A stretch of 5,555 bases of DNA from contig DFGY01000098.1 in the NCBI GenBank assembly GCA_002372505.1, forward strand, positions 1-5,555, given 5' to 3'. Positions 5,507-5,555 of this stretch are shown here, in pieces. Within the stretch, counting starts at the first letter, position 1. The number at the start of each line of letters is the position of its first letter. The notes below the pieces were generated by a model. That model saw only the letters and a program-made list of their open reading frames with translations. It did not search any database and was not told the origin of the DNA. Source of the stretch: Firmicutes bacterium UBA3738. GTDB lineage: Bacteria; Bacillota; Clostridia; Peptostreptococcales; Anaerovoracaceae. A program made the translations under genes and the position numbers.

Positions 5507-5555
5507 TCAAGGCAGGCTGCCCTGCCAGATTTCACAAGCTATCTCCGCGGGCCCC
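5507..5555 (-). CDS. C-terminal end of a probable TnpB (RNA-guided nuclease of IS200/IS605), partial
   Basis: Only the last 15 codons are in view: GPAEIACEIWQGSLP, then TGA at 5507-5509; the gene enters from the right edge. None of the catalytic DED residues or the zinc-ribbon cysteines fall in the window, so the call rests on position: it ends 9 nt before the stem-loop arm, where tnpB normally ends. If it is TnpB, the protein uses an RNA made from its own 3' end plus the element's right end to cut matching DNA. It could also be a decayed copy or another gene's tail. Confidence 0.4.
   Translation of the reverse strand, partial: GPAEIACEIWQGSLP
5511..5526 (-). repeat. GC-rich hairpin inside the end of the probable tnpB
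   Basis: GGCAGG (5511-5516), loop CTGC, CCTGCC (5521-5526): a perfect 6-bp GC stem with a 4-nt loop just before the stop codon. It could be a structural part of the overlapping guide RNA, whose scaffold covers the tnpB 3' end in studied elements. It has no T-run in the minus direction, so it is not a terminator. Confidence 0.4.

Larger units (their letters stand above)
5456..5555 (-). mobile_element. Right end of a probable IS200/IS605-family (TnpB-type) element, continuing past the window
   Basis: Read on the minus strand, an ORF end with stop TGA is followed by ACAAGAAGCCCCCACC, a bulged stem-loop, and then GGGTAGGTCAC. From memory, this arrangement (GAAGCCCCCAC, then a hairpin, then GGGTAGTTCAC-like bases) is common at the 3' end of tnpB elements in Firmicutes; these elements lack terminal inverted repeats and end in a subterminal hairpin. 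The exact boundary after GTCAC at 5456 is inferred, and the left end and most of tnpB lie outside. A terminator hairpin is less likely, because no T-run follows. Confidence 0.55.

Overview
The window looks like chromosomal DNA from an anaerobic, low-to-moderate-GC Gram-positive of the Clostridia/Eubacteriales type. This rests on a highly conserved one-polypeptide pyruvate:ferredoxin oxidoreductase, an iron-sulfur aldo/keto reductase, strong AGGAG-type ribosome sites, and a Lys-rich secreted protein with a Gram-positive-style signal peptide. The assignment is inferred from gene content; there is no marker that fixes genus or species.

Layout. Positions 1-2933 (minus) hold the first 977 codons of pyruvate:ferredoxin oxidoreductase (PFOR, nifJ/por). 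Its 3' end lies off the left edge, so no stop codon is visible. Positions 2934-3239 are a divergent control region. It holds a very good sigma-A promoter for PFOR, a palindrome at its predicted transcription start, two identical 10-bp boxes spaced exactly 30 bp apart upstream of the -35, and an extended -10 promoter for the gene going the other way. Positions 3240-4553 (plus) encode a 437-residue aldo/keto reductase with two C-terminal [4Fe-4S] motifs. It converges, across only 48 bp, on a gene at 4602-5390 (minus) for a secreted, Lys-rich protein with YD-like repeats. Positions 5456-5555 look like the right end of an IS200/IS605-type element: the last residues of a probable TnpB and a bulged stem-loop. 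The inferred element end abuts, and appears to supply the -35 of, the promoter of the secreted-protein gene.

How they fit together. PFOR makes acetyl-CoA and reduced ferredoxin from pyruvate. The divergent reductase carries ferredoxin-like clusters and could draw on the same low-potential electron pool, but its substrate is unknown. The secreted protein seems unrelated to this metabolism. The most interesting part is the right edge. If the element is a TnpB-type transposon, its guide RNA (omega RNA/reRNA) would read out of the element into the promoter of the secreted-protein gene, so that promoter would be the guide sequence.
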